The notes: a model not told the origin generated them from the sequence alone. A stretch of 64,000 bases of DNA from Linum tenue (GCA_946122785.1 CAMGYJ010000011.1:34312513-34376512), one strand, 5' to 3'; numbered from the stretch's first letter, positions 1 to 11,475 are shown. Numbers and translations: made by a program.

Positions 1-19
1 TTTTTCTTTTCATATGCAG

Positions 20-884
20 GGTGGCGCCCAGAAATCTACTGTGACTGGTGTCGAGATGTTCAAGAAAATTTTGGACCGAGGAGAAGTAAGTCAACAGCTC
101 AAATTCTCTCTTTTTTTTTTTTTTTTCCTGCTGGGAGTCAATTACTGATGCTGTGCCGTGATTAAAATTTCTGATTTCCTTGTCTGTTACTTAGGCTGGT
201 GACAATGTGGGTCTTCTCCTGCGTGGTTTGAAACGTGAAGATATACAACGAGGACAGGTTGGTGTCAGTCTGGGAAAGGAAATCTTTTTTTGTTTTTTGT
301 TTTTGAATCCCTAAACTCTTCTAATCACCGTATTATACTCAAATATCGAGAAGCATAACTACAGATTCAGCCACGAAAGAATCTTGCCTGTTATATATTC
401 ATCCAAAAGGAAATTTGCGTGTTACTATTTGAAGTATGGCTGAATCACTCGTGTTGTACTTGATGTGTGTTTAGGTTATTGCCAAGCCAGGATCTTTGAA
501 AACATACAAGAAATTCGAGGCAGAGATATATGTCCTTACCAAGGATGAGGGTGGTCGCCATACTGCCTTTTTCTCTAACTACAGGCCCCAGTTTTACATG
601 AGAACTGCTGATATTACTGGTAAGGTGGAATTGCCTGAATCGGTAAAGATGGTCATGCCTGGTGACAACGTCACTGCAAACTTCGAGCTGATTCAACCGG
701 TTCCTCTAGAAGCAGGTCAGTTTATTTATTTTTCTCTTCGTTAAGTATTTAAGTTACTTGCTTGCCACGTTAGATTCAAGATCCTGATAATGTCTCTTGT
801 TGGGTTTTAACAGGACAAAGATTTGCGTTGAGGGAGGGAGGTAGGACAGTTGGAGCAGGCGTTGTCTCGAAAGTAATTAGCTAG
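20..884 (+). CDS. Mitochondrial elongation factor Tu, C-terminal exons (partial)
   Basis: These are the last four exons of a nuclear gene for mitochondrial EF-Tu, the GTPase that delivers aminoacyl-tRNA to mitochondrial ribosomes. The exons are 20-85, 195-257, 475-715 and 814-884. All junctions are GT-AG and the joined length is exactly 147 codons including the stop. The peptide runs from [15 protein letters not shown] through [20 protein letters not shown] and [20 protein letters not shown] to [17 protein letters not shown]. It covers the end of domain 2 and all of domain 3, the beta-barrels that contact tRNA and EF-Ts. The GTP-binding domain lies upstream of the window. The many-exon structure and the wording of domain 3 match plant mitochondrial EF-Tu rather than plastid EF-Tu, whose gene usually has no introns. 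It looks intact as far as it is seen. Confidence 0.95.
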
Positions 885-2234
885 AGTTGGTTGGTCCATA
901 TAATCTGGGCTTTTGTACCATTGTTTCCCCCATATGCTTAATTTAAATCACGGACGCGGGAGGTTAGGACCATTGATGGTTGGAGCAGGAATGTGCCTCT
1001 GTATAAGTCGATTTGGATATAGGGGCTGCATGGAGTTTCCTGCTTTTTCAGGGTTGAATCTAAAGGAGATTTTGGGATCTGATAAAATTTCAACAGAAGG
1101 AATGGTTTTTCATTTTAGGGTATCCCAGTCCCTCGTGGATTCTGAGTTGTGCAAATAATAATACAAATGTCAACTAGTACCATCCTGCTCTACTTGTGTT
1201 TCTAGTTCATCTTTCTGGTTAGCTTGCCAGTTACAGCATTTTTTCTTCAGTACATTTTCTTGTCTCTTTAGACAAGGTTTTCTCTCTCTTTAGATTGTAT
1301 GTTTGTCATTGTTCTTGAGCAAAACCATCATCATTCAACAGTTGCTGAAGAGACTGCCGTTATTGACCAGGCTGAATGTTGTCTACCCATCCACGACCGC
1401 AGTAGTCAAGATGCGTGCTACTCGAAGTGGTACAAACACAAGATTCACAACATATGCTTTGTAGAAGGCCATTGCAGTCTGCAGCGGATCCTATTGCTGT
1501 GCCCAACACGCAAACAAATACCAACAGCAACCCAAATACCTCGTCACTTACCCTTCCCTTGCTCTACAGAATATGTAGTTTGTGAAAATAACATAAGCTA
1601 GATGCTTAGAAAATAGAAACCAAAATTGCTACAGATAAAACAAACATGTCTTGTATTAGTTGTCTGGCGCAAGAAATTTCATAGAACACAAACAATGCAT
1701 AAGCTATTAAGCTACAATCATCACAGTGCATAACAAAAGGCCTAGCATCAACATAAAGCAACTATTCCAAAAATGCCAACCGTACGAAGGCTCGACACTG
1801 CATTTTATAGGTACATCATTCATGCAACCCTCAAAACCGCCTCTGTCTAGTCCTCACCGACCAACGTAAACAGGTAAGTTTTTTTCGGGCCGAAATTGAG
1901 TAGTTAATTAATTAAATTAGTTAATGTATAATTAATTAATTATTGATTGATTTAAAAATTAGTGTTATTATTTATTTAGATTAGTTAATTAATATTTCGA
2001 ACGTTTTTATTGAGTATTTAGTTGATTAATTGAATTAGTTAATGTATAATTATCGAGAGTGTTTTAATGAATAATTAAAATTGTTAAAAAAATATAGCTA
2101 ATCTATAATATTAGTGCGCATCTGAGTATGATATTGTGTAAATTTATAGATAATTAGATACGGATGTGGGTGAGAGTGAGAGTGAGTTGCCTAGATTCGA
2201 TGGTAAGAATGTTGATGCATCAATATGAAGGAAG
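885..2234. other. EF-Tu 3' UTR, then AT-rich intergenic DNA
   Basis: The first few hundred bases after the EF-Tu stop are presumably its 3' UTR. From about 1880 to 2160 the sequence becomes very AT-rich with repeated TTAATTAATTA blocks. Open frames here (913-1158 and 1299-1601) show no recognisable protein and no splice or codon pattern that supports them. Confidence 0.5.
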
Positions 2235-3202
2235 GTGCCAAAGAAGAATAAGGAGAAGAAGCGCGCTCCACTGATCGCACATCAGTCAGAGCCAGATGTA
2301 GGGGAGGAGGAGTTAGAGGGTCCTAGTGTTGTAGCTCTTACGACATCATGGACGACTGGTTCCCATGGGAGGAACCAGGGCGCTGCATCGAGAGTGGTTT
2401 CAGAGGAGTTTGATGATTGGTCCGAGTTAGATGAGGATCCCCAGTCCCTCCAGCCGGGCGTGGATGTGGACGAGGGTCGTCTTCTACAGCAACATCACGT
2501 CCGACTATGTATAGGGATCGAGGTGGGCGGTTTGTACCACCTCCTCAGGTCAAGACAGAGAGCTCGAGGACTAGACAGAGTAGGGAAGGACAGTCCAGTG
2601 ATCCTCGACCGTGCGAGCTTGTTGGTGAGTGTCCTGGTGGACCTACAGATCCTAGCCTCATTAGGAGCTTTCGTTGCCATGCTGCCTATGCACTTTGGAA
2701 GGGAACTAGAGACCGAGGGGTCATCACTTGCTACAGCCGTACATGGGTGATTGACTATCTTCAGAGCTACGTGTTTAAGCATGCTGAGGCGGAGGAGCTA
2801 GTTCAGCAGACAACTCTTTTGCACCTGATCTACTGTATGTTCCGTAAGATATCGATTGATGTGGCTTTGATCTCAACTTTTGTGGATAGGTGAAAGCCAA
2901 ACACGAACACCTTTCACATGCCTTTTGGAGAGATGACGATCCTCCTTCACGACGTTCATCACTTACTGCAGATTCTTGTAGAGGGGTGACTGATAAGTAG
3001 GAGTCGGGAGCAGTTAAACCATACGCAGGCGGGTTAGTGTCATCTTATTGAGATGGACTTTGAGCAGCTGCAGGGTAGGTCGGAGGCCCCTAGTTATGGT
3101 GTGAGGGGTAAGTGGTACGAAAAGGGTGGTTTTCTTGTAGAGATGGTGTCCGGATACTTCAAGGTGCACGGGACACATTCCACGGAGGTGCAGTTGTACA
3201 TC

Positions 3203-3237
<35 letters not shown>

Positions 3238-4190
3238 GGAGTTCACTTTGTTTGTGGACAAGAGTAGAAACAAGGTTTGGTCGGTGGTCAACCTATTTTT
3301 GGAGGACTTGGAGCAGGTATCTTAGTACAGTTGGGCGTCAGAGATAATTGCTTGTACAGACAACTTAGTTAGGCGTCTCGAACTGGTGTTAGGGGGTGGC
3401 TGGTTGTCTCACACTTCTGCAATGTTAGACCTACGACTACTATTCGAGTTTTAGGCCATCTCACTTCGAGCCAGCCGTCATTGGCGCGAATCAGTTTTGG
3501 GCCTTACGATGGATTGGGCAGCCGACACCAGGTTCTGTCGCTGATTCCAGTGTGAGGTTGGCATTCTACCGTCGAGCTCTTGACAGCTTGACCCCTGGTG
3601 ATGTGTGTTGGACACCTTTCCATCAGTAGCCTCACTAGGTAGTGCGTTGCTCTTTGTACACTAGATTGATCCGGTTTGCTGATATAGGCGAGTTCTACGA
3701 TCCTACCTGTTTCCTATGCCAGATGGTACCGCCTGCCCCTTCGCAGCCCCAATGAGAAAATCCACTAGCGGCACTTGGAGGATATGTCATTCGGAATCCT
3801 GAGAGTTTTGATGCTGCATGGGATGCTCTGCTATCCAACATGGTTCATATAGGCATGTACTCTCATCCCCTAAGGATGTATCCATATGAGACAACGTCCG
3901 ACTATCTTGACTGGTTCATCTCTCACTCCCATCGTAGAGTCCTACGGGAGGATGGTGATGCAGATCGACTAGTTGACTCTGCAGTGGTAAGATTTGCGTC
4001 TTGAACGTTTAAATTGAAGCAATATAAGTATACCAGGTTTGAAACTAACAATTGTTTTTTATGTAGCGTGGTTGCGACCTTTTGTACACTTTTGCACCTG
4101 CAGTTTGTGGCGCAGCGAGGACTGAGGAGGAGTGGTTGGAGCATCATCGACGAGCCTACAAGATACTGCACGGGGTACAAGTTGTGTGGA
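2235..4190 (+). pseudogene. Plant mobile domain (PMD, MAIN-like) gene, decayed
   Basis: This is a broken member of the plant-mobile-domain family (MAIL1/MAIN relatives and transposon-borne versions). Readable pieces occur in several frames. They are a charged N-terminus starting MPKKNKEKKRAP at 2235, then GGPTDPSLIRSF and CHAAYALWKG near 2640-2700, then DVALISTFVDR, a TGA at about 2890, and KPNTNTFHMPFGEMTI. Later come EFTLFVDKSRNKV near 3240 and LEDLEQVS near 3300. These match the family order (GGP-DxSLL; W-PETHTFHLPFGEMT; LFPDKSGN; PLLxDL). A likely intron at 3987-4064 separates SAVV from RGCDLLYTFAP. The next recognisable codons run to about 4190. At least two frameshifts and two stops make it non-functional. 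PMD genes are often carried by Mutator or Ty3 elements, so this may be transposon cargo. No terminal repeats for it were found. Confidence 0.7.
3201..3239 (+). repeat. (TTG)n microsatellite inside the PMD pseudogene
   Basis: About twelve TTG triplets in a row lie in the reading frame of the PMD remnant. They encode a leucine run just before EFTLFVDKS. The family normally has only a short LLG at this point, so the triplet has expanded within the former coding sequence. Confidence 0.9.
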
Positions 4191-4489
4191 CCTAGTACCG
4201 GGTGTCTTAGGGACTCCCCCCCTCCCTGATGTTTAGTACTGATCGTTTAGTTGTTTTGACGCTTAGTTGTCATGTTTGACTTTATATTATGTGATATGTA
4301 CTATTATGGATCACAAATGGTTATGTTCAGTATTATGCACATCGAGTATATTATTTGACTTATGTTTGAGTATTTATGTTTGGATAAGATGTTTGACTAC
4401 AACACTCAAATACAACAACCAGATTGAAACAAAGATTGTGAACAAAAGAAGTGTAGTGGACGAATGTTGGTGCACTGGCAAAGTGCACA

Positions 4490-6068
4490 TGATTCGGGCC
4501 TAATGGCACATGTTTTGCCACCGTTTTACATAGATGTTTGTGCCAAATTCGCTCCTATAAGGTTGGTTTTATGCTAGGTTCTTTGTGTTTGAGTGTGTTT
4601 CAGGAGTCAACAGGTGAAACCAACCTCGGAGTCGAAAGATTGGCGAAAAGGATCGAAAACCGGGAGAAGAGGTGAAAAGAGCCAATTCACGTCTAACTGA
4701 GCGAGTTCACGGTAATGCAAGACCGTGAAGAAGAGGAGTTGACCGTGAATCGCGAGGCGTCCAGAGCCAATGTGAAGGTTACTGACGCAAGGTGAGATCA
4801 CAGTCACCAAAACCGAGAACAAAGGCAACTGGTCGTGAACTGAAGTGGATGATGCGGCGCGTTTTGGCGCACGCCTGGAGTTCACAGACGCGTTTCATGG
4901 TTCACGACCGTGAACTTAGGCCGTGAACTCATCTCATCTCTGGTTTAAAAGATGAGCTGAAAGGAGGAGAGAGGGGAGATCCCACTTTTGTGTGAAACAC
5001 CTTCTTCAACATTCTAGTGAGAGAAACAGAACCCAAGGGAAGAAGAAGGTTAGGGTTTGGCTTCAAGGCAGATTTTGGGAAGATTTCCTCCAAGGAAAGC
5101 TCAACTCAAGAGCCAAAAAGACTGGGAGCATCCTCAAAGATGGTTTCCACCTCTTTCCCTTTTGTTTTCCCACTTCTAGCATGGAGTAGACCTCCTTTCA
5201 CTTGATTGTAGTGAAACCCTAACTTTACCATGTAGTTTTCTTGTATGTGTTTTGGATGATTGTCATTGGGTATTGTTCAATTCAATGATTGAGGCATTAT
5301 TTATCAAGATTGTGCATGCTTGTGCTTAGCAATTTAGGGGTTGTGCATGTTTTGTGCTTAGCATCCTTACGTTTGTGCATTTAGGTGCTTAGCAATATAA
5401 GGATTGTACATAATTGTGAATAGCACCCCTAGGTTTGTGCATTTAGGTGCTAGTAATCTAATTTGCCACCTTAGCCTAGCTTAGAGGGGAAAATCCCCCT
5501 TTCAAGGGAGACTCAATCGAGTTGGTTTTCCTTCCGCTTTCTAAGCCACCTAAACTAGGTTAAGTTAGGGCGACCCTCAATATTGAGTTAAGCAAGTCGA
5601 TTAATTGTGATTAAACCGTTCGACCTTAGAGTTGAGTGAGAGAGTAAGTCAATTACTGATTGTCTAAACCAAGAGGGTCGAGTGACACGACCTTTCATCC
5701 TTACCTCGGTTTAGCAATTGAGACTGTGGTATCCGACCATATATGCATCTCTCTGCGGTTCACGATTAACGTGCCCAAAGCAATCGTTCCAATCCACATA
5801 ACATGGTAGCGGTTAGGGGGAAGCGACACCCGAGTGACTTTCCCACAAAAGAGTTTTCAAAAACAATTACCTTTGCTTTCTTATATTTCAATTAGCAAAC
5901 TTTTAAATCAAAGCTTAGTTGCTAGATAATGATATCAATAACTGAAGTAGCGGTAGTCGGACCGGACCGGGTCGATATCTAAATACTTGCCATATACTGC
6001 ACCCGACTAGAGTTTAAAAACTTGGGCTCTAGTTGGGGGTTTTATTTGGTGTAGTTTCCTGCGAGTCA
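4490..6068 (+). repeat. 5' LTR of the Athila-like element
   Basis: It aligns along its whole length with 13418-14987. It contains several GTTCACGG...CCGTGAAC inverted repeats (4700-4930, including GTTCACGACCGTGAAC at 4900-4915). A TATA-like TTTAAAA at 4944-4950 follows. This is the expected place for the U3 promoter. The second half holds short repeats of the form TTGTGCATTTAGGTGCTTAGC (5320-5460). Confidence 0.9.
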
Positions 6069-6074
6069 AGTTTT

Positions 6075-6092
6075 TGGCGCTATTGCCGAGGA
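6075..6092 (+). other. Primer-binding site, tRNA-Asp type
   Basis: TGGCGCTATTGCCGAGGA starts six bases after the LTR. It matches the complement of the tRNA-Asp 3' end (TGGCGCCGTTGCCGGGGA) at 15 of 18 positions. All three differences are transitions, as expected from cytosine decay in an old methylated copy. Confidence 0.85.
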
Positions 6093-6214
6093 CTACGGTC
6101 TGTTATCTTGAAAAAGTTGTTGGTTGTTAATCTAGCTTTTCATTTTCAGTTTTGCAAGTGTGTGTTCTTTGCTTGTGCTAGACTTAGTGTTTTCCGATTG
6201 TGTGTAGATGGTGC

Positions 6215-8968
6215 ATGACCCGGAGCAACCCGACACCCTTGCTACCACTTGACGAGGACATAAATCGAACTCTCCGACTCCTAGCAAGGGAGAGAGAGCT
6301 AGCCGAGGCAAGGGGAAGGAGTGAAAGAGAGGGACGACAATTGAGTCCCGGTGTTAGTGGAGAAGGAGTTGAAGAAGTCGAAGTTGAACCCGTCGTTGAA
6401 GAGGAAATGGCGAGGAACCAAAGACAAGATGGAGGTGCTCAAGCCCGCCATATGAATGAGGCGGCGGGAGAAGAAGGAGCCCCAAGGACGATGGGGTATT
6501 ATATGGCCCCAAGGCCGGCGGATATTCAATCGCCAATCCTACATCGTCTAGTGGCGGCAAACAATTTCGAGATCAAGCCAGCTCTAGTGACTATGATACA
6601 AAGTAATGCCCTATTCCACGGCCTTAGAGCGAGTCACCAAGAGAGCACGTGCAGAGATTCTTAGAGCTCGCAGGGATTTTGAAAATTAATGGTGTGCCGG
6701 CCGAAGCTTTGCAACTAAGGCTTTTCCCTTACTCACTCTCGGGGAAAGCACTTAGGTGGCTAAACAACCACCCACCTTGGTCTATCACCTCATGGGACGA
6801 CCTCCTCAACAAGTTTATGGCTTGTTATTGCCCGCCTTCGAAGACGACGGAGTGGAGAAAGAAGATTATACATTTCGAGCAAGAAGAAGACGAGACCTTG
6901 AGGGATGCTTGGGAGAGGTACTTCGATTACTTTCTACAGTGCCCTCACCACGGGTTTGAAGAAAAGTTCCAGATCGAAACCTTCTATGGAGGCCTAATGC
7001 AAGAAGATAAAATACTCATTGACTCCTTGTGTCAAGGGAAATTGATGAATATGGCTCTGCCCCAAATAACCGAGATACTTGAAGATATGGCCCTTAGGGG
7101 GTATGATTGGGGGTTTGACTAGAAGTGGAAGCAGGAGCCATGATAGGGGAGTGAGAAGAATGGGAGAGAGTGCTCCTCTTGAGGCAAAGTTGGATAAGTT
7201 CCTTGAGGTTATGCTTGAAGATAAAAGTCAAGGAAAACGGGCAGTAATGTCGTGCGACTGGTGTTCGAGTACTAGCCACAAAATGGCAAAGTGCCAAGCA
7301 ATGAAGGAGGCAACCACTCCGGAGGAACAAGTCAACTTTGTGGCAAATGCTAGGGTCAATAACCCGTATAGAAATACTTATAATCCTGGATGGAGGAACC
7401 ACCCCAACTTTGCTTGGTCATCACCGACTAATCCGAGGCCCCCGGGTTTCCAAGGCCCCACGGAAAACTTCCAACCTCGGCCCACCTTCATCCAACAAAG
7501 ACCCCAACTCCAAGGCTCAAACTTATAACAACTGTACCAATCACAAGGTGCCCTAGGGTTTCAACAACAACATCAACCCGACAAGTTATCCAAGCTTGAA
7601 GACCTAGTGAACACCTTTGTGAGTACGAGTAGCCAAAAGTTCGATAAGATAGAGCAATTTATGGATGTTGCGACTACCAAGTTTACCTCGGTTGAGGCGG
7701 GTCTTCGAAGCCATCAAGCGAGCCTTTAAAGCTTGGAAGTGCAAATCGGCAACCTTTCTGGTATCCTCACCGAGAGACTCAAGGGAGCTTTACCTTCCCA
7801 AACCATGGTGGACCCCAAAGACCAAGCCGGGGTAAATTCTCGTCAAGTTAGGAGTGTGAAGGTGATTCCGGAAGTCGCCACTAGTGAAGTGATGGAGAAG
7901 GAAGATACCGACAAGGAAGTGACCAACCCAAAGAAGGGAGAAGGGAAGCCCTTGAGGAATGAGAGGAAGGCGGCAAGAAAGGCTTTGCCGATGGATGGAT
8001 ACAAACCACCTCTTCCTTATCCCACAAGGATGTACAAGGAGAGGTTGAAGAACGAGTGTGGAGGGTTCATGGAAATGCTCCACAACCTCCATCTCAACAT
8101 CCCGTTCCTCGAAGCCATAACTCAAATGCCAAGATATACCAAGTACCTCAAGGGATTCCTCACCAAGAAGCCCAAGCTTGAAGGCCTCGCCAATGTGACT
8201 CTTGGCGAGGAGTGCTCGGCTTTCCTTCTCGACCGCTTGCCCAAAAAGCGGTCCGACCCAGTTAGCTTTACTATCCTTCTTGATATTGGTAATTATCATA
8301 TAGACAATGCCTTGCCGGACCTAGGAGCTAGTGTGAATGTGATGCCCTACAAGCTTTTCAAAAAGTTAGAAGTAGGTGAATTTAAGACCTCTAAGCTTAG
8401 CATCACCTTAGCCGACCGTTCGGTCATTAGCTCGAGAGGAATAGTGGAGGACATGATGGTGAGAGTGGGCAAGTTTTGCTATCCGACCGATTTCATGAAA
8501 CTCTACATAAGCGAGGACTCGGATTTGCCCCTCATCCTCGGTTGATCCTTTCTTGCAACCGCCAAGGCATTGATAGACGTTAATGAGGGGACCCTAATTT
8601 TGAGGGACGGAAAGGAGAGAATCAAGCTTGAAATTGATCCTAGGGTTAGGAGTGATGAAGTGAAGGGAGTAGTTTCAAATGATGTTAATGAGAGTGGAGG
8701 AGAGCCTGTCAAGGCAAACCCCACCGTTACTTGTGTTGTCTTTGATGATGTTGAGCAGGAAGTTAAGAAAGATCCTAAGCCCAAAGGACCGAGATTGAAT
8801 GCTTGGAGAAGAAGGATGAAGGGAGCTTTGGCCCGGAAGAAGGAAAATGTCGAAGAGATGTTGGCCAACCAAGAGGGCCAACTGAAGGAGCCTAAGATGG
8901 GAGGCTACAAGCCTCGCCCCGAGAGTGTGGTGAATCCGCTCTCGGTGGCATCACGTTTGAAGTTTTGA
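6215..8968 (+). pseudogene. gag-protease of the Athila-like element, broken
   Basis: The start at 6215 (MTRSN) matches the start of the homologous ORF on the minus strand at 55402 (MTRSQSGG). Domains in order are a charged N-terminus, the gag capsid domain (LRWLNNHPPWSITSWDDL; ETLRDAWERYFDYFLQCPHHG, about 6740-6960), a CCHC zinc knuckle CDWCSSTSHKMAKC (near 7252) and an aspartic protease. The protease carries the active-site stretch DLGASVNVMP near 8320 and a LADRS motif near 8410. Frameshifts occur near 6640 and 7115, and stops near 7526, 7727 and 8543. The last segment to 8968 is rich in lysine and glutamate and has no clear domain. No polymerase follows it. Confidence 0.85.
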
Positions 8969-8980
8969 TTGATCCCCAAC

Positions 8981-9028
8981 CGTCAAGCTAATGACGATAA
9001 ACATGCGCTTGTTGGGAGGCAACCCAAC
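8981..9028 (+). promoter_or_regulatory. Tandem RNA hairpins A and B after the gag-protease stop
   Basis: Twelve bases after the stop lies hairpin A, stem CGTCA/TGACG with loop AGCTAA (8981-8996). GATAAACATGCGCTT links it to hairpin B, stem GTTGGG/CCCAAC with loop AGGCAA (9011-9028). The same pair, spacing and loops occur after the gag-protease stop of the minus-strand element at 52475-52523. There, stem B is GTGGGG/CCCCAC. No function is known to me; a role in RNA export, packaging or translation is inference. Confidence 0.7.
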
Positions 9029-9199
9029 AGAGGTTTGATTTCTTTTCCTTAGTTTTCGTTTTAGTGTCTTGTGAAGGGTTCAAGTGGTGAAGTGGTGTCC
9101 CCGTGCCGAGTGTTGTGTTTTTGCTGTTTATGGTTGTGTTGGGATCGATTAGGAGGGACGGAGGAATAGGTTGAGTCAAAATTTTAGCAGAGGTGCCCT

Positions 9200-9403
9200 G
9201 GTTTCACTATAGTTCACGGACGGAATGCTGAGTTCACGGTCTTATAAGACCGTGAACATGCAAACGCGTCCGTGAACTGGGTACTGATGCATGTTCACCC
9301 CCTGTCAACCACTCCGAGTTCACGGACGCTTTTGAGAGTTCACGGTCGCTAAGATCGTGAACTGGGCAATGCATTCGTGAACCCCGAGTCGTGCCTATAA
9401 AAG
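9200..9403 (+). promoter_or_regulatory. Internal palindrome array with TATA box
   Basis: Nested inverted repeats of GTTCACGG lie here. One is a perfect 26-bp palindrome at 9232-9257, enclosed by GTTCACGGACG (9212-9222) and CGTCCGTGAAC (9268-9278). A second, near-perfect dyad is at 9337-9361. A consensus TATAAAAG follows at 9396-9403 within CGTGCCTATAAAAGGGG. The same palindrome type sits before the TATA-like site in this element's LTRs, so this looks like a second promoter serving the downstream ORF. Confidence 0.6.
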
Positions 9404-9741
9404 GGGCGTGAATGGCGAATCTTCACTTCACGACCAAATTCTCTCCGGAAAAATCAAATCTTCGTCGGAAAACGCGAAAATCCATCATTTTTTAATCTTT
9501 CCCCCATTTTCGGCGAGCAAAATCCAAAACCAACGTCATACCCAGCCTGCTCTCCTCAAAACCGGCTTGTGCTAAGATTTTGGGGAGATTTGGAGCATAT
9601 TTTTTCCGGCCAAGTCACCGACGGCGAGTCTCCGGCGAGTTTCCGACGAAGCTCCGGCGACCCCTCTCCGGTCAGTTTTCCGACCGTTTTTCACCGTCCT
9701 CGGCCGCACCTCACTTCCTCCCTCGTCCTACTTGAGTCTCC

Positions 9742-10203
9742 AGGTTTGTTTTATGACTTTATCTTTCTGAATTGTGGAGAATCGGATTAGGTATTGAAGT
9801 GAGGTTGAATTTTTGTGCTTTGCATGATTGAATCTAGATTTAGGGCGAGGACTTAGGTGAATTAGGTCGTGTGATTGATGGATTGATTATTTCACGAGCT
9901 TAGTGAGCCTTGGTGGTCTATTTGAATCGAATTGTGCTTATTTTTAGACTTTGCCCACCAAGTGCTATGTTATGAATGCGAGTGGAGGTTGTTTTTACTT
10001 GGTGGATGGTAGCCACCGTGGTAGGGGTTGTGGTTCAACTTGTTGTGTGATTGAACCGTGAAATACCCACAACCATGCAACGGTTTTGATCTTAAATGTC
10101 TTAACCATGGTGGAAAAACAAGTACGAGGGTAATCTCTTTTCCTCCCATTGAGCGGTATATGACAGATGTTTCCACGTATGGTGTGTGTTTGTTTCTGTG
10201 CAG
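9742..10203 (+). other. Possible leader intron before the ATHILA-type ORF
   Basis: CTCCAG|GTTTGTTTT at about 9741 resembles a 5' splice site. TTTGTTTCTGTGCAG at 10203 is a good 3' splice site placed one base before the ATG of the next ORF. The start and end are inferred from the motifs only. Confidence 0.35.
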
Positions 10204-10204
10204 G

Positions 10205-11417
10205 ATGCTTAACTTGGAGCATGAGTTCATCAGTTATCTGGTGAACCACCCAGAGTTTGGAGACAAGTTCGCCTACCAGAGTGGCAGTCCGATTGGGCCC
10301 CACTGCGGCTGGACCTGGACATTTTTAACTTGTTCAGGTGTCGGGCCGTCATGACTGGGGTCCTCTGCCATTCCCAGTGGTGCCAGCTCTTGACCATGGA
10401 TGAGGAGATCTTCCATGAGCTGTGCGTGGAGTTCTACTACACCTTCTCACAAATCATCCCGGCCAGCAAGAAGAGCAGGCCACAGGTGGAGTTTATGTTG
10501 GGAGGTCAGCAACGAGTGCTGACCTATGATGGCTTTGCTCGGGCCATGGGGTTCGACACAACTCAAATGACGATGATGGAGCGACAGTACACCATCAACT
10601 TCAACTATTAGGGCGCATTTCGAGCCCTCTGTCACCCAGAGCATGAGTAGAGCGAGTTCGAGGGGAGCTGCACCAATGCGATGAAGCTGAAGACCCAGTG
10701 GAGGATTCTCCACACTCTACTCACCAGATCCGTCATCCCCAGCGTCCAGTCAGGCCACTTGATGACGAACAGAGGGCTCATTGCGCTCTATTGATGAGGA
10801 TTCCAACTGAGCCGATTCATCCGGGATCGTTGATCGCCACCACCTCTTTCGCCCAGTGCCTGGGGCATAATAGGGTGGACACTATGCATATGGGGGGAAT
10901 CATTACCAGGATCGCCCGCCACTTCCAGGTGGACCTAGCCCGCTGCACCAGCGTCGGAAGGATGGAGCCCTTCACAGTGGAGACATTATATAACCAGAAG
11001 CTGGTACTCCAGGGCGAGAGAGGAGCGGAGTATCTTGATAGACTCCGACCTTCCAGAGTCATCCGAGCTGCAGCAGCACCAGCTTCAGTGGAGATCAACC
11101 CCGAGGTCCTGCCAGCAGCAGAGCAGCCACCTCCTCGAGCACCCGGCCGCCGCCGCCGCCCAGCGCTCCCGCGCCCTGCAGAACAACCACTACCACCACC
11201 TGCAGGCGATCCCCTCATCCAGAGGGTGGATCGCCTAGAGACGAGCTTCATGGAATTCTCATCCCGCCTCGAACGGCAGTCTGACATCTCGAGCTTATGG
11301 CTCACCACCAGGGTATCCTGCCCGATGCTGGAGATGGTCCTTCCACCGGAGAGAGGTAGCCGACGAGAGAGACATGTGGCAGAGCGGAGTCCTTTCGCCC
11401 AACTTCTCTACTTGTAA
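10205..11417 (+). pseudogene. ATHILA-type ORF (accessory ORF in the env position), broken
   Basis: The ATG at 10205 starts MLNLEHEFISYLVNHPEFGDKF. After a frame change, 10330-10611 reads RAVMTGVLCHSQWCQLLT, EFYYTFSQIIPASKKSRP, EFMLGGQQRVLTYDGFARAM. A third segment, 10698-11417, reads MGGIITRIARHFQVDLARC, then a proline- and arginine-rich stretch and a coiled-coil-like end. The F-LGG-LTYxxFAxAMGF and GGIITxIARHF stretches resemble the ATHILA ORF-1 / putative plant transposon protein family. That family lies downstream of pol in Athila elements and has no proven function. At least two frameshifts and several stops break it here. The assignment rests on remembered family motifs. Confidence 0.6.
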
Positions 11418-11438
11418 CCCTAAACTTGTTTTGTTTTT

Positions 11439-11475
11439 GTTATTTGTGTGTGTGTGTGTGGGTGGGTGGGTGTGA
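11439..11475 (+). repeat. (GT)n / (GGGT)n simple repeat
   Basis: Alternating GTGTGTGTGTG runs into GGGTGGGTGGGTGTG just after the ATHILA-type ORF. It has no clear function. Confidence 0.8.

Noticed and set aside
1299..1601. 100-residue open frame after the EF-Tu gene
   Set aside because: There is no recognisable domain, no splice support and low-complexity-free but random-looking codons. It is more likely 3' UTR or intergenic sequence.
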